Source: Aquimarina sp040786285 (GTDB lineage: Bacteria; Bacteroidota; Bacteroidia; Flavobacteriales; Flavobacteriaceae). From it: 64,000 bases of DNA. Below, piece by piece: positions 55,556 through 64,000 of the stretch. Position numbers and translations under genes: made by a program. The stretch is from NCBI RefSeq assembly GCF_040786285.1, contig NZ_JBFMKQ010000002.1, forward strand, positions 806,001-870,000. Direction: 5' to 3'. Under the pieces are notes generated by a model, which had not been told where the DNA came from, searched no databases, and saw only the letters and a list, made by a program, of their open reading frames with translations. Positions within the stretch are counted from its first letter, which is position 1. Every line of letters starts with the position of its first letter.

Positions 55556-58500
55556 TTAAAATCCAACATTTAGTGAAAGGGTCACTGTTTTTGGTACAGG
55601 TAGCGCAGCTCCACCAGAATTGAAAAACTCCGGGTCTTGGCCATTTAAGTCTTTGTCAGAATAGAGTAAGAATAAATTTTCTCCTTGCAAACGAATTCGT
55701 GCTGAAGCTATACCTAACCTTTCTGCATAATTTGAAGGAATAGTATAGCCAAGAGCAATAGATCTCATACGTGCATAAGTACCATCAACTACTCTTAAAT
55801 CACTATTATTATATAGTTCATAAGCATTATCTCCTCCCACAACTAATCCATTAGCATTAACTACAGCGTTCAATTCAGAAATTAAAGTTCTATTTTCAAT
55901 AATAGCTGGAATGTTTGTAACATTTTCATCTCCTGGTAACACCCATCTGTTTACTAATTCACCCGGCAAAGAGTTGAAATCGGTATATGTTGCTGCAAAA
56001 TTACTATTTAAACGGATTTTATAATCAAATTTAAATGAGACATTGGCAGATAATGTAAAACCTTTATACGTAAATGTGTTGTTAAAACCACCGGCTCCTC
56101 GCGGTTGGGTAGGGCCTTCATATTTTAATATCTTTTCAATATCTTCTCTGTTTTGAAGATCGAGATTAGTTACCCTATTATCATCGGCATCAAAGAATGT
56201 TGGTATACCAAATTCATTTAATCCTGCAAAACGAACAGAGTATAGAGCCGATATTTCACGACCAGTAAATGGAGCTCCAGTTGGAGAAATAAGATCAACT
56301 AATCGAGGATTAAACTCTAATTCTTTTACTTCTTCTGTGTTATAACCAATATTAATGTTAGTTGACCACTCAAAATCTTTAGCTCTAATATTCACAGTAG
56401 ATAGAGCAAATTCATATCCTTCAACTTCTAAATCTGCAAAATTACCTGTTTTAATAGACTCTCCTCCAACACCACTAGTTCTGATGTTTCCAATTAAGTC
56501 AAAAGAATCACGTTGATAATAGCCAATCTCTCCAGCAATTCGATTATTCAGGAAAGAAAACTCAAGACCGGTACTAAACTCTTTTAATTTTTCGAATGTT
56601 AAATCTGAATTTTCTAATGAGTTTATTCTTATAATACTTTCGATATCCTGAGGGCGCAGTGGAACTTGTCCTCTAAGATCTAATGAAGCACTAGTTAAAG
56701 GACCTCTACCACCAGATAACCCATATGTAGCTTTTAATTTTAAAAGATTAATCCAATCTGCATTTATAAAATTTTCTTTATCAATATTCCATGCACCACT
56801 AATATTATAATTAGTTAAATACCTTGCATCTGGACTTGACCCTTGAAGATTAGAACCATCGTATCTTAGAGTACCATTAAGTGTATACTTGTTATTGAAT
56901 GTATATCCTGTATTAAAGAAAAACCCTGCAAAACGATCTCTGAAATTGGAAATATCAAAGTACTGATCTCCATTATCTATAGCTTGATCTATAGCATCCG
57001 GATTAGTATTTATAAGGTATCCATTCTCATAAGAAATACCAATACCATTATATTCTCTACTTTCCCTATTTGATGTTTTGATTTCTTGTCCTAAAAGAAA
57101 TGTAAATTGATGATTGTCATTTATTTGAGGGTTCCATGAAAGAGAATTTCTCCAATAAAAATAATCCAGAACATCTTCGTTATAAATATTTATACCTCCC
57201 TCAGGTAATATAGAAAAAGGTGGACGTGTTGGGTTGTCTCTATCCTGATATAAGAAAGGGTTTATATTAGCTAAAACACCTTCATCGGCTCTAAAAGCTT
57301 CGGCTTGATTAGACTTATCACCAATGATATGTTCTCTTCGCGTTATTGCTTTACGATAATTTATCGTAGAATTAGCGGTTAGATTATCTGTTAGCTTATA
57401 ATCTAAATCAGTTTGGAAAGAAATATCAGTAACATCTATATTAATATAGTTGTTTTGTAATTCATGTATGATATTAAAAGGCGCATAGTTTTTTCTAAAA
57501 AATTCTAAGTTTCCATTTTCATCGAATGGAGTCACACTTCTACTATTGGTTAAAGAATAATCATACGGATTGATTTCAAACTCACGATCAAATTCTCCTG
57601 TAAGGGGATTTAACGATCTGTCATTGGTTCCTGGAGCTCTTTGATCTCTAAAACTTCCGGTTAATGTGGTGCCAATTGAAAACTTGTCAGTTAGATTAAA
57701 TCTTGTATTTAATTTAGTAGTATATCGTTGAGCATCGTCTCCAATAGTTTGTCCTTCATCATTTAAGTAACTTAAGGAGAAATAATAGATCGCATCATCA
57801 CTACCTCCAGAAATACTTAACGAGTGATTTTGCTGTAATGAAAAATCATTAAAAAGTGTTTTGAACCAATCTGTATTAGCTACTTGATATCTGTTAAAAT
57901 AACTATCAGCTAATTCTCCGTTTGCTCCAATTTCTACATCGTTTGTTCGTCTTAAATTATAATATTGTCCTAAGACCCCATAAGATTCTGCTCGTTGAGC
58001 AGTAGTTAGATCTACAAGTCCTTTCTCAACCAATTCGGCATATACAGATAATTCTTGTTGAGAGTTTAGAACATTGAAATTAGTATATCTTGGTCTAAGC
58101 CTATAAGAGAAGTTATTACTATAATTTACTCTTAACGCTCCCTTTTTACCTTTTTTGGTGGTAATTACAATTACACCATTTTTAGCTCGTGCACCATATA
58201 AGGCTGTCGCTGAAGCATCCTTAAGTATAGAGAAACTTTTGATATCATCTGGGTTTAATCCAGCTATAGAAGAACCGATTAATGAGTTGATATCTCCCGA
58301 TGCTAAATCACCTTGATTTAGTTCTACATTATCCTCAAGAATTACTCCATCAACTACCCAAATTGGATTGTTATTACCATTAAGTGATGTGTTACCTCTA
58401 ATTCTAATTCTTGGTGAAGCACCAAAAGAACCAGAAACATTATCTACTACAACACCCGCATCTCTACCTTCAAGAAGTCTGGATGCATCTGATACTCCGT

Positions 58501-59251
58501 CAATTTTTACATCTTCAAGATTTAGTCTTGTAGCTACTCCGGCAAATAGACGTCTATCAACTTTTTTATACCCATCCGTAATTAACACTTCATCTAAAGC
58601 TTCTACAGATTCTTGAAGTACAATAGTATAATTCTTTTTACTCTTACTTGTAATTGTAACTTTTTGACTCTCAAAACCTAAATTCTCAATTTTAAGAACA
58701 TCTGATACTGAAACTCTAATTGTAAAATTTCCATCAAAATCAGCTACAACACCATTTGAAGTTCCTTCAACAGATATAGTAGTACCTGGAATCGGAAAAC
58801 CAGTTTTATCGGTAACTGTACCATTAATCTCAAATCCATTCTGAGGTAATACAGAAGCAGATTGTGGTTGTTTTGGAACCTTTGTTTTAGTAGTTTTTTT
58901 AACAAGAACTATTTGCTTGTCTACTATTTTGTATGAAACATTTGTATTTTTAAAGATTCTATCCAAAATATACTCTACTCTCTTATTTATAGCAGTAAGA
59001 GATATCTTTCTCTGAGTGTTTACTTCAGAATCTTTAAAAAATACTTTAAACTCTGTTTTTTGTTGGATTAGATCAAATACCTTCTCAACGGTGAAGTCCT
59101 TTACATCTAAGGAAATCTTAGTGTTTTGAGAATATGTACTTGCATTTATTCTAAAGAGAGACATTATAATTAGAAGTACTGTAAGTCTCATTTTTAAATT
59201 AAATTTTAACTTAACTACATTATTATTGTAGTACTGTGTTATTTTTTTCAT
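55556..59251 (-). CDS. SusC/RagA-family TonB-dependent transporter with STN domain
   Basis: About 1231 residues counted from the ATG at 59251 (MKKITQYYNNNVVKLKF...), preferred over the ATG at 59281, which adds a polar leader. Order: signal segment ending STYSQ, STN domain (about 45-120, TKISLDVKDFTVEKVFDLIQ), carboxypeptidase-like domain (about 140-220, INGTVTDKTGFPIPGTTISV), plug (SLNGNNNPIWVVDGVILED) and barrel ending TVTLSLNVGF. The STN domain fits signalling through the FecR encoded upstream and the ECF sigma factor beyond it. The SusD gene is 11 bases downstream. The substrate is unknown. Confidence 0.92.
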   Translation of the reverse strand: MKKITQYYNNNVVKLKFNLKMRLTVLLIIMSLFRINASTYSQNTKISLDVKDFTVEKVFDLIQQKTEFKVFFKDSEVNTQRKISLTAINKRVEYILDRIFKNTNVSYKIVDKQIVLVKKTTKTKVPKQPQSASVLPQNGFEINGTVTDKTGFPIPGTTISVEGTSNGVVADFDGNFTIRVSVSDVLKIENLGFESQKVTITSKSKKNYTIVLQESVEALDEVLITDGYKKVDRRLFAGVATRLNLEDVKIDGVSDASRLLEGRDAGVVVDNVSGSFGASPRIRIRGNTSLNGNNNPIWVVDGVILEDNVELNQGDLASGDINSLIGSSIAGLNPDDIKSFSILKDASATALYGARAKNGVIVITTKKGKKGALRVNYSNNFSYRLRPRYTNFNVLNSQQELSVYAELVEKGLVDLTTAQRAESYGVLGQYYNLRRTNDVEIGANGELADSYFNRYQVANTDWFKTLFNDFSLQQNHSLSISGGSDDAIYYFSLSYLNDEGQTIGDDAQRYTTKLNTRFNLTDKFSIGTTLTGSFRDQRAPGTNDRSLNPLTGEFDREFEINPYDYSLTNSRSVTPFDENGNLEFFRKNYAPFNIIHELQNNYINIDVTDISFQTDLDYKLTDNLTANSTINYRKAITRREHIIGDKSNQAEAFRADEGVLANINPFLYQDRDNPTRPPFSILPEGGINIYNEDVLDYFYWRNSLSWNPQINDNHQFTFLLGQEIKTSNRESREYNGIGISYENGYLINTNPDAIDQAIDNGDQYFDISNFRDRFAGFFFNTGYTFNNKYTLNGTLRYDGSNLQGSSPDARYLTNYNISGAWNIDKENFINADWINLLKLKATYGLSGGRGPLTSASLDLRGQVPLRPQDIESIIRINSLENSDLTFEKLKEFSTGLEFSFLNNRIAGEIGYYQRDSFDLIGNIRTSGVGGESIKTGNFADLEVEGYEFALSTVNIRAKDFEWSTNINIGYNTEEVKELEFNPRLVDLISPTGAPFTGREISALYSVRFAGLNEFGIPTFFDADDNRVTNLDLQNREDIEKILKYEGPTQPRGAGGFNNTFTYKGFTLSANVSFKFDYKIRLNSNFAATYTDFNSLPGELVNRWVLPGDENVTNIPAIIENRTLISELNAVVNANGLVVGGDNAYELYNNSDLRVVDGTYARMRSIALGYTIPSNYAERLGIASARIRLQGENLFLLYSDKDLNGQDPEFFNSGGAALPVPKTVTLSLNVGF

Positions 59252-59300
59252 ATTTTTAATATGATTTAATGATTGAACCATTGTTAAATTAGCTTACTCT

Positions 59301-59334
59301 AAAATCGGGAAATGTTGCCGCATTTCTCGATTTT
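59301..59334. promoter_or_regulatory. Strong hairpin between fecR and susC
   Basis: Arms at 59301-59314 and 59321-59334 pair over 14 bases with one G-T wobble around a 6-base loop. On the minus strand, the direction of transcription from fecR to susC, it lies about 50 bases before the susC start and could attenuate read-through. The T-rich tail (GTTTTTTT) is on the plus-strand side, so on the minus strand it is a weaker terminator and may be a leader structure. Confidence 0.6.
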
Positions 59335-59369
59335 GTTTTTTTAGTAGATCATTTACTCATTTTTTTGTT

Positions 59370-60539
59370 TTAGGGATTAATAATTATTTTACTTTTTTTC
59401 AGACTAAAATTAAAAGGTGTATTACTACTAAATGTTGTTAATACATCTTCTATACTTTCTACATCAAACCTACCTGTAAACTTTTCAGTTTTTATTTTTT
59501 GGTAATTGATGGTTATTTTTTTGTCATAAAACCTTTCAAGTTTTTTCATGATATTTTCAAAGCTCTCATTTTTGAAAAGTAAAATACCATCAACCCAAGC
59601 AACATATTGATCGGTTTTTACAGTTGACATACTTAAATTCTTATTTGATTTTGTAAGACTGGCTTTTTGATTAGGTTGAAGTTTTAAACCGCTATCTTTG
59701 TTAAATCGATTAGCTTCCTTAAAAACACCAACACTTCCTTCGATTAAGACAACTTCCGAAAATGTATCGTCTGGGTATGAAGAAACATTAAATTTAGTTC
59801 CAAAAACTTCAGTATTCAAACCATTGGTAGATACGATGAAGGGATCTTTTTCATTTCGTGCTACTTCAAAATATCCTTCTCCAGACAATTCTACCTTTCT
59901 AACTTGTCCTGGAATAAATTTTTCAGGGAACTTTAAGGTAGAACCAGCATTAATATGAACTTTGGTACCATCTGATAATACTAATTGGAATTTTTTCCCA
60001 TAAGGAACTCGTAATGTGTTTATAACAAGTTTTTCTTCAGGATTGGTAATGCTTTCATTTTTGTATACCAGTTTATTGTTTTCTTGAATACCTACTACAG
60101 CACCATTTTCATTTTTAATTTCTTTAAAAGGATCATCATCTTTTATGGTTTCTAAACTTCCATCCCCTTGTTGTAAGGTTATTTCTGTTATGTTTTTATC
60201 AGGACCAAAAAGATTATTGTTAACAAAGAATAATGAAGAAAGTAATATTCCAATAAAAACCGCAGCGTATTTCAAATAATTTTGGATTCGATTCTTACGT
60301 GTATTAGTCGAAGATTTTGTATTTTGGGTATGTTTATTAAATGATGATAGTGCTTTTTGTTCATCAAAATCATGTTTACTTAATTGAACGTAATGATTTG
60401 CTACACTATATTTTTTGAATAGGTCTAAATTCTTTTGATATTTCAATAAGTTTTCGAACTCTACAAGTTCACTTTTTGTCATCTCATCATTTAGATATTT
60501 TAGTATTTGGTTTATATCTAAATCTGTATTCTTTTTCAT
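59370..60539 (-). CDS. FecR-family anti-sigma factor
   Basis: A 389-residue inner-membrane protein. The N-terminal cytoplasmic part (about 1-85, DLDINQILKYLNDEMTKSEL) binds the sigma factor; one transmembrane helix (about 90-108, YAAVFIGILLSSLFFVNN) leads to a periplasmic FecR domain (about 180-300, TLRVPYGKKFQLVLSDGTKV, FPEKFIPGQVRKVELSGEGY) and a C-terminal DUF4974 region (about 315-389) that resembles an STN fold and contacts the SusC STN domain. It lies upstream of the SusC gene on the same strand. Unusually, the sigma gene is divergent from it rather than directly upstream. Confidence 0.93.
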   Translation of the reverse strand: MKKNTDLDINQILKYLNDEMTKSELVEFENLLKYQKNLDLFKKYSVANHYVQLSKHDFDEQKALSSFNKHTQNTKSSTNTRKNRIQNYLKYAAVFIGILLSSLFFVNNNLFGPDKNITEITLQQGDGSLETIKDDDPFKEIKNENGAVVGIQENNKLVYKNESITNPEEKLVINTLRVPYGKKFQLVLSDGTKVHINAGSTLKFPEKFIPGQVRKVELSGEGYFEVARNEKDPFIVSTNGLNTEVFGTKFNVSSYPDDTFSEVVLIEGSVGVFKEANRFNKDSGLKLQPNQKASLTKSNKNLSMSTVKTDQYVAWVDGILLFKNESFENIMKKLERFYDKKITINYQKIKTEKFTGRFDVESIEDVLTTFSSNTPFNFSLKKSKIIINP

Positions 60540-60750
60540 GCGAATTATTAGGTTATTTTTAAGTAAGACTTGAAAAAAATAAAATACCCTTACTTTTAAG
60601 AGTACTTTTTTTATTATTTATGTAAAGTTTTTGTTAATTGTCTTCGAATAGGGGTTAAAAATGAGTTAAAAAAAAGTTGCTATAGAGAACAAAACTCAAA
60701 TAGAGGAGCTTAAAAAAGGTAATGAGTTTGTATATAGGTATTTATATGAA

Positions 60751-61212
60751 ATGCACTATAACGAACTATGCTCTTATATATATAGCTTATCAAAGAATAG
60801 ACAACAAGCAGAGGATGTTGTCCAGAATGTCATGCTCAAAATTTGGAAGAATAGAGAAAAACTAAATATCAATACTTCAATTAAAAGTTATTTATATAAA
60901 TCTTGCTATTATGAATTAGTAGATAGTTTCAAGAAAAATAAAAAAGAGCTGAATTATATTGAACAGATTAAAAGTTCTGTTTTAGAAGTTTTTATTGAAG
61001 AAGACACTGATTTTATAAAAAATCAGATAAAAAAAGTTCGAGATGAGATTGATAAACTTCCTCCAAAATGTAAAGAAGTCTTCGTTTTAAATAAAATGCA
61101 GGGGTTTAAATATAAAGAAGTGGCAGAACAATTAGGTGTTTCTGTAAAAACGGTAGAAGCTCAGTTATCCAAGGCTATGACCAGAATTAAAGAAGCATTA
61201 GACGCTAATTAA
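60751..61212 (+). CDS. ECF sigma-70 factor, N-terminus uncertain
   Basis: From the ATG at 60751 the protein has 153 residues. Region 2 shows SKNRQQAEDVVQNVMLKIWK; region 4 shows LPPKCKEVFVLNKMQGFKYK and the helix-turn-helix VAEQLGVSVKTVEAQLSKAM. The reading frame is open further upstream to 60670 and encodes TQIEELKKGNEFVYRYLYE, which fits the missing first helix of region 2, but no ATG, GTG or TTG lies in that part. An in-frame ATG at 60661 is followed by AGT and then a TAA stop (60667-60669). Thus either a rare start codon is used, or the gene has a nonsense change at codon 3, or the protein is N-truncated. It is divergent from fecR and presumably drives the import operon. Confidence 0.85.
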   Translation: MHYNELCSYIYSLSKNRQQAEDVVQNVMLKIWKNREKLNINTSIKSYLYKSCYYELVDSFKKNKKELNYIEQIKSSVLEVFIEEDTDFIKNQIKKVRDEIDKLPPKCKEVFVLNKMQGFKYKEVAEQLGVSVKTVEAQLSKAMTRIKEALDAN

Positions 61213-61232
61213 TGTGTTGTTTTACATGATCA

Positions 61233-62390
61233 CTATGTCCTTCGTAACGCATAGAGTCCAAAAATTGGTCCAATACTTAAAAATAAGTATAAGAGTGTAG
61301 TATCTACTTTATCTGTTAAAAAAGAAAGTAACTGAATACTGATAATGGTGATTGCAAATCCAATACAGTTCGTTATGGTAAGGGCAGTTCCTCTTAATTC
61401 TGGAGGTGCAGAGGAAGCTATCATGGTAGAAAATTGTGGTGAGTCTGATATCACTACCATTCCCCAGATACATAATAATACAATAAATAAGTGAGGAGAT
61501 AGACTAAAAAATAGTGGAGAGGCCAAACAAAGTATCCCAGATACTAAAAGAGAATTATAAGCAACTTTTCTACTACCTTTTCTTAACGAAATTAAACCTC
61601 CCAGCACACATGATATAGCTCCTATTCCGATGACAATAAAAGACCAAAATGATATCTGAAGGTCAATACCTTGGCGATTAGCATAAGTTTTTAGAATTAC
61701 AGGAACAAACCCCCAAAAAGCGTAAAGTTCCCACATATGCCCAAAGTATCCAAAAGCTGCTTTTCTAAAGTGCGGAATATTGAATAATTGTGTAACCACT
61801 CCTAATTGTAATTTGGTGGCGGGTCTTCTATATGGCCCATCGGGAACTAAAAGCCACATACTTAGTCCTCCTAAGAAAGCTAATAGTGTTGTGCTAATTA
61901 TCACGGCTGTATAATCACTACTCCAGGAAAATTCATTAATAAAATGAGGAAAAGCCGTTCCTAGTACTAAGGCCCCGACCAAATATCCTAAAGCTCTTCC
62001 GAGACCACCTTTATAGTAATCTGAGGCAATTTTCATTCCTACCGGGTAAATTCCTGCCAAAAAAAAGCCTGTACCAAAACGCGCTGTTAGTAAATTGAAC
62101 ACGGTAATATTTGGGATAAGTAAGGATAAATTACAGATTCCTCCTAAAAAAGCACAAATCATAAATATACGGGATGGCGAATAACGATCTGCAAGAGTTA
62201 ATAGAGCAAAAGTTAATGTGCCGATAATAAAACCAAATTGAACAAAAGATAGGAGGTAACCCAGAATATTAAAACCAAAGTCAAATTGGGTAGCAAGATC
62301 ATCGATTACTGCATTTCCTGCGAACCAAAGAGAGGTACAAAAAAATTGCGAAAGAATAATTACCGGAAGTATGTAGAATTTTGGTTTCAG
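61233..62390 (-). CDS. MFS transporter with non-ATG start
   Basis: About 385 residues if started at the CTG at 62388-62390 (then KPKFYILPVIILSQFF). The frame is open to a stop at 62400-62402, yet the first ATG in frame is at 62162, which would remove two transmembrane helices. The upstream part is clearly coding: SLWFAGNAVIDDLATQFDFG, then SFVQFGFIIGTL and LADRYSPSR, the MFS loop 2-3 motif. About 12 membrane segments are predicted in total. The substrate is unknown. It lies about 30 bases after the trehalose gene stop and is probably co-transcribed with it. Confidence 0.8.
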   Translation of the reverse strand: MKPKFYILPVIILSQFFCTSLWFAGNAVIDDLATQFDFGFNILGYLLSFVQFGFIIGTLTFALLTLADRYSPSRIFMICAFLGGICNLSLLIPNITVFNLLTARFGTGFFLAGIYPVGMKIASDYYKGGLGRALGYLVGALVLGTAFPHFINEFSWSSDYTAVIISTTLLAFLGGLSMWLLVPDGPYRRPATKLQLGVVTQLFNIPHFRKAAFGYFGHMWELYAFWGFVPVILKTYANRQGIDLQISFWSFIVIGIGAISCVLGGLISLRKGSRKVAYNSLLVSGILCLASPLFFSLSPHLFIVLLCIWGMVVISDSPQFSTMIASSAPPELRGTALTITNCIGFAITIISIQLLSFLTDKVDTTLLYLFLSIGPIFGLYALRRT

Positions 62391-62420
62391 GAGTATGTAC
62401 TATTTCTTAAGATGTTTATA

Positions 62421-64000
62421 CTATTTAAATGCGTTTAAAAGATCGTAAACTTGATTAATATCTTCTACATAATATTGAGCAACTGTTTTTTTTAATCCCA
62501 CTTTTACGGTATGGGCATCTGTGGGTAGTTCTTTAAACATATGCTCATCTGTCCAATCATCACCTATAGCAAAAATAAAATCATATGATGCATCAAGTAA
62601 CATTTTAGAGGCTGATTTTCCTTTACTTACTCCACTTACCTTAATTTCTAATACTTTATCTCCTTCAAGAATTTCTAGATTATGATTAGCAATCAATTGC
62701 TGAATAGTAGTTTTTAGAGAATTAGCTCTTTTTTTACCTAAATCGGGATCAACGTTTCTAAAATGCCAGGCCAACGAATACCTTTTTTCTTCTACTAAAG
62801 ACCCTGGGGTTCGATCAGTAAATGATTCAAGAATGGGTGCAATAGATTCGAACCATTTATTATCGACCCGCTCCATTAACTCCCAATCTTTATTCTTTTC
62901 TTTTAACCATGCTCCATGCTCTGTTATAAGAGTGTATTCTTTATGCCCAAACCATTCTTGAATGGTATCTCTATCTCTACCCGTAATAATAATGACTTTG
63001 GTGTTTGGTTGTTGATACAATGCATCTAAGATATCAAAAACTCTTTGGGTTGGTTTCGCATTTTCTGGTAATTTTTCAAAAGGGACCATAGTTCCATCAT
63101 AATCAAGGAATAATATCCTGTTTTTTGAAGTACTGAACTTTGTCGCAATTTCCTCTTTTATAATGTGACTTATTTTTTTTAAGGTATACTTTTTAGTGTC
63201 GTCTTTGGTTGCTTTCAAAGACTCCATGAAATCGTTCGCCCATTTTTCAACATTATATCGTTTCAGACGTTTTTGAAGAGCATTGTTTCGCTTGATTTGC
63301 TCTTCCTCGGGCATTTCTAAAGCAAATTTTAGTGTGTCTGCAATTTCTTCAAAATTATTTGGATTAATAATCAAGGCTTCGCTCATTTCGTTTGAAGCTC
63401 CGGTCATTTCACTCAGGATCAAAACCCCTTTTTTATCTACTCGTGAAGCTATATATTCTTTGGCTACCAGATTCATACCATCTCTAATTGGTGTAAGTAA
63501 AGCAACTTCACTAGAGGTATATAGATCAATAAGGTTTTCAAAAGGAAGAGAACGGTAAAAATACCAAATGGGAGTCCAGCTTACTTCAGCAAATTGCCCA
63601 TTAATTCTTCCGACTAATTGATCAATTTCATTTTTTAAAAGTTGATACTGTGGGACATTAGATCTCGACGGGACTGCTAGCATAACCAGTCTTGCTTTGC
63701 CTTTAAACTGAGGATATTTCTCAAGGAAATACTCAAATGCTCTTAAACGATTGGCAATACCTTTAGTATAATCTAGTCGATCAATCGAAAGAATAAGTTT
63801 AGCTTGATTACTACCTTTTTTTAAGTGCTTGTCAATCTCTTGTTGTATTTCGGTTTGATCCTTTTTTTCCTTTTGGTCATGTAATTCTGCGGCTTCATGA
63901 AATTTCTTATAATCAATCCCCATAGGAAAAGAGTCTACCTTAACGATCCTGTTATCAAGGTGTATATTATTAAAATTTATCTCATGGCCTAAAACTCTTT
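62421..64000 (-). CDS. Bifunctional trehalose-6-phosphate synthase/phosphatase, 5' end outside window
   Basis: The frame is open to the window edge: upstream of the ATG at 63923 it continues as RVLGHEINFNNIHLDNRIVK, then VDSFPMGIDYKKF, the conserved mid-domain of the GT20 synthase, so that Met is internal. The synthase part shows LILSIDRLDYTKGIANRLRA, PSRSNVPQYQ and a donor-binding LLTPIRDGMNLVAKEYIASR. The C-terminal HAD phosphatase shows LFLDYDGTMVPF, IITGRDRDTIQEW and AIGDDWTDEHMF. The fused enzyme makes trehalose from UDP-glucose and glucose-6-phosphate through trehalose-6-phosphate, commonly for osmotic stress. The MFS gene follows closely. Confidence 0.93.
   Translation of the reverse strand, partial: RVLGHEINFNNIHLDNRIVKVDSFPMGIDYKKFHEAAELHDQKEKKDQTEIQQEIDKHLKKGSNQAKLILSIDRLDYTKGIANRLRAFEYFLEKYPQFKGKARLVMLAVPSRSNVPQYQLLKNEIDQLVGRINGQFAEVSWTPIWYFYRSLPFENLIDLYTSSEVALLTPIRDGMNLVAKEYIASRVDKKGVLILSEMTGASNEMSEALIINPNNFEEIADTLKFALEMPEEEQIKRNNALQKRLKRYNVEKWANDFMESLKATKDDTKKYTLKKISHIIKEEIATKFSTSKNRILFLDYDGTMVPFEKLPENAKPTQRVFDILDALYQQPNTKVIIITGRDRDTIQEWFGHKEYTLITEHGAWLKEKNKDWELMERVDNKWFESIAPILESFTDRTPGSLVEEKRYSLAWHFRNVDPDLGKKRANSLKTTIQQLIANHNLEILEGDKVLEIKVSGVSKGKSASKMLLDASYDFIFAIGDDWTDEHMFKELPTDAHTVKVGLKKTVAQYYVEDINQVYDLLNAFK

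Overview
The window looks like chromosomal DNA from a marine member of the Flavobacteriaceae (phylum Bacteroidota). Supporting signs: AT-rich DNA, several TonB-dependent SusC-like receptors paired with SusD-like or other lipoproteins, type IX secretion C-terminal sorting domains on giant chitinases, a LytS/LytTR two-component pair, FecR/ECF-sigma control, and the absence of clear Shine-Dalgarno sites. The genus is not proved by the sequence; an Aquimarina-like organism is a reasonable guess.

Region 1 (1-2.6 kb, minus strand): a secreted M1 peptidase, a DUF2867-type protein and an arginase-family enzyme (cut by the window edge) form a tight operon. Region 2 (2.7-31.9 kb) is a large chitin utilization locus. 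A histidine kinase, LytTR regulator and sodium:solute symporter form one minus-strand operon. Divergent from it run a SusC/SusD pair and a lipoprotein GH18 chitinase with chitin-binding modules. After an oppositely oriented VCBS/ASPIC lipoprotein come a NagB-LmbE fusion, a GH20 hexosaminidase, an 1846-residue chitinase with three GH18 domains, a GH8-CBM6-GH18 fusion and an astacin protease. Together they would cut chitin/chitosan (and perhaps cuticle protein) outside the cell, import oligomers, hydrolyse them to monomers and feed fructose-6-phosphate.

Region 3 (31.9-35.0 kb) is the most unusual. A gene-poor stretch holds an array of thirteen G-rich units on a 21-bp period, with an 84-bp higher-order pattern. 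It is followed by a DUF4157 protein of the type linked to contractile injection system cargo, whose C-terminus looks like an OTU cysteine protease and which carries an SV40-like nuclear localisation motif. Region 4 (35.2-37.5 kb, minus) has an M28 peptidase and an esterase lipoprotein.

Region 5 (38.0-51.5 kb) is a tandem duplication of a four-gene operon: a small secreted protein of unknown function, a TonB-dependent receptor with an STN domain, a DUF4249 lipoprotein and a macroglobulin-like secreted protein. Region 6 (51.7-61.2 kb) is another import locus: ECF sigma factor, FecR anti-sigma, SusC with STN domain, SusD, a zinc metallohydrolase lipoprotein and a DUF4302 lipoprotein. Its sigma gene has an in-frame stop at codon 3 after the only good upstream ATG. 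Region 7 (61.2-64.0 kb, minus) has a bifunctional trehalose-phosphate synthase/phosphatase, cut by the window edge, and an MFS transporter without a standard start codon. No rRNA, tRNA, CRISPR array or insertion sequence was recognised.
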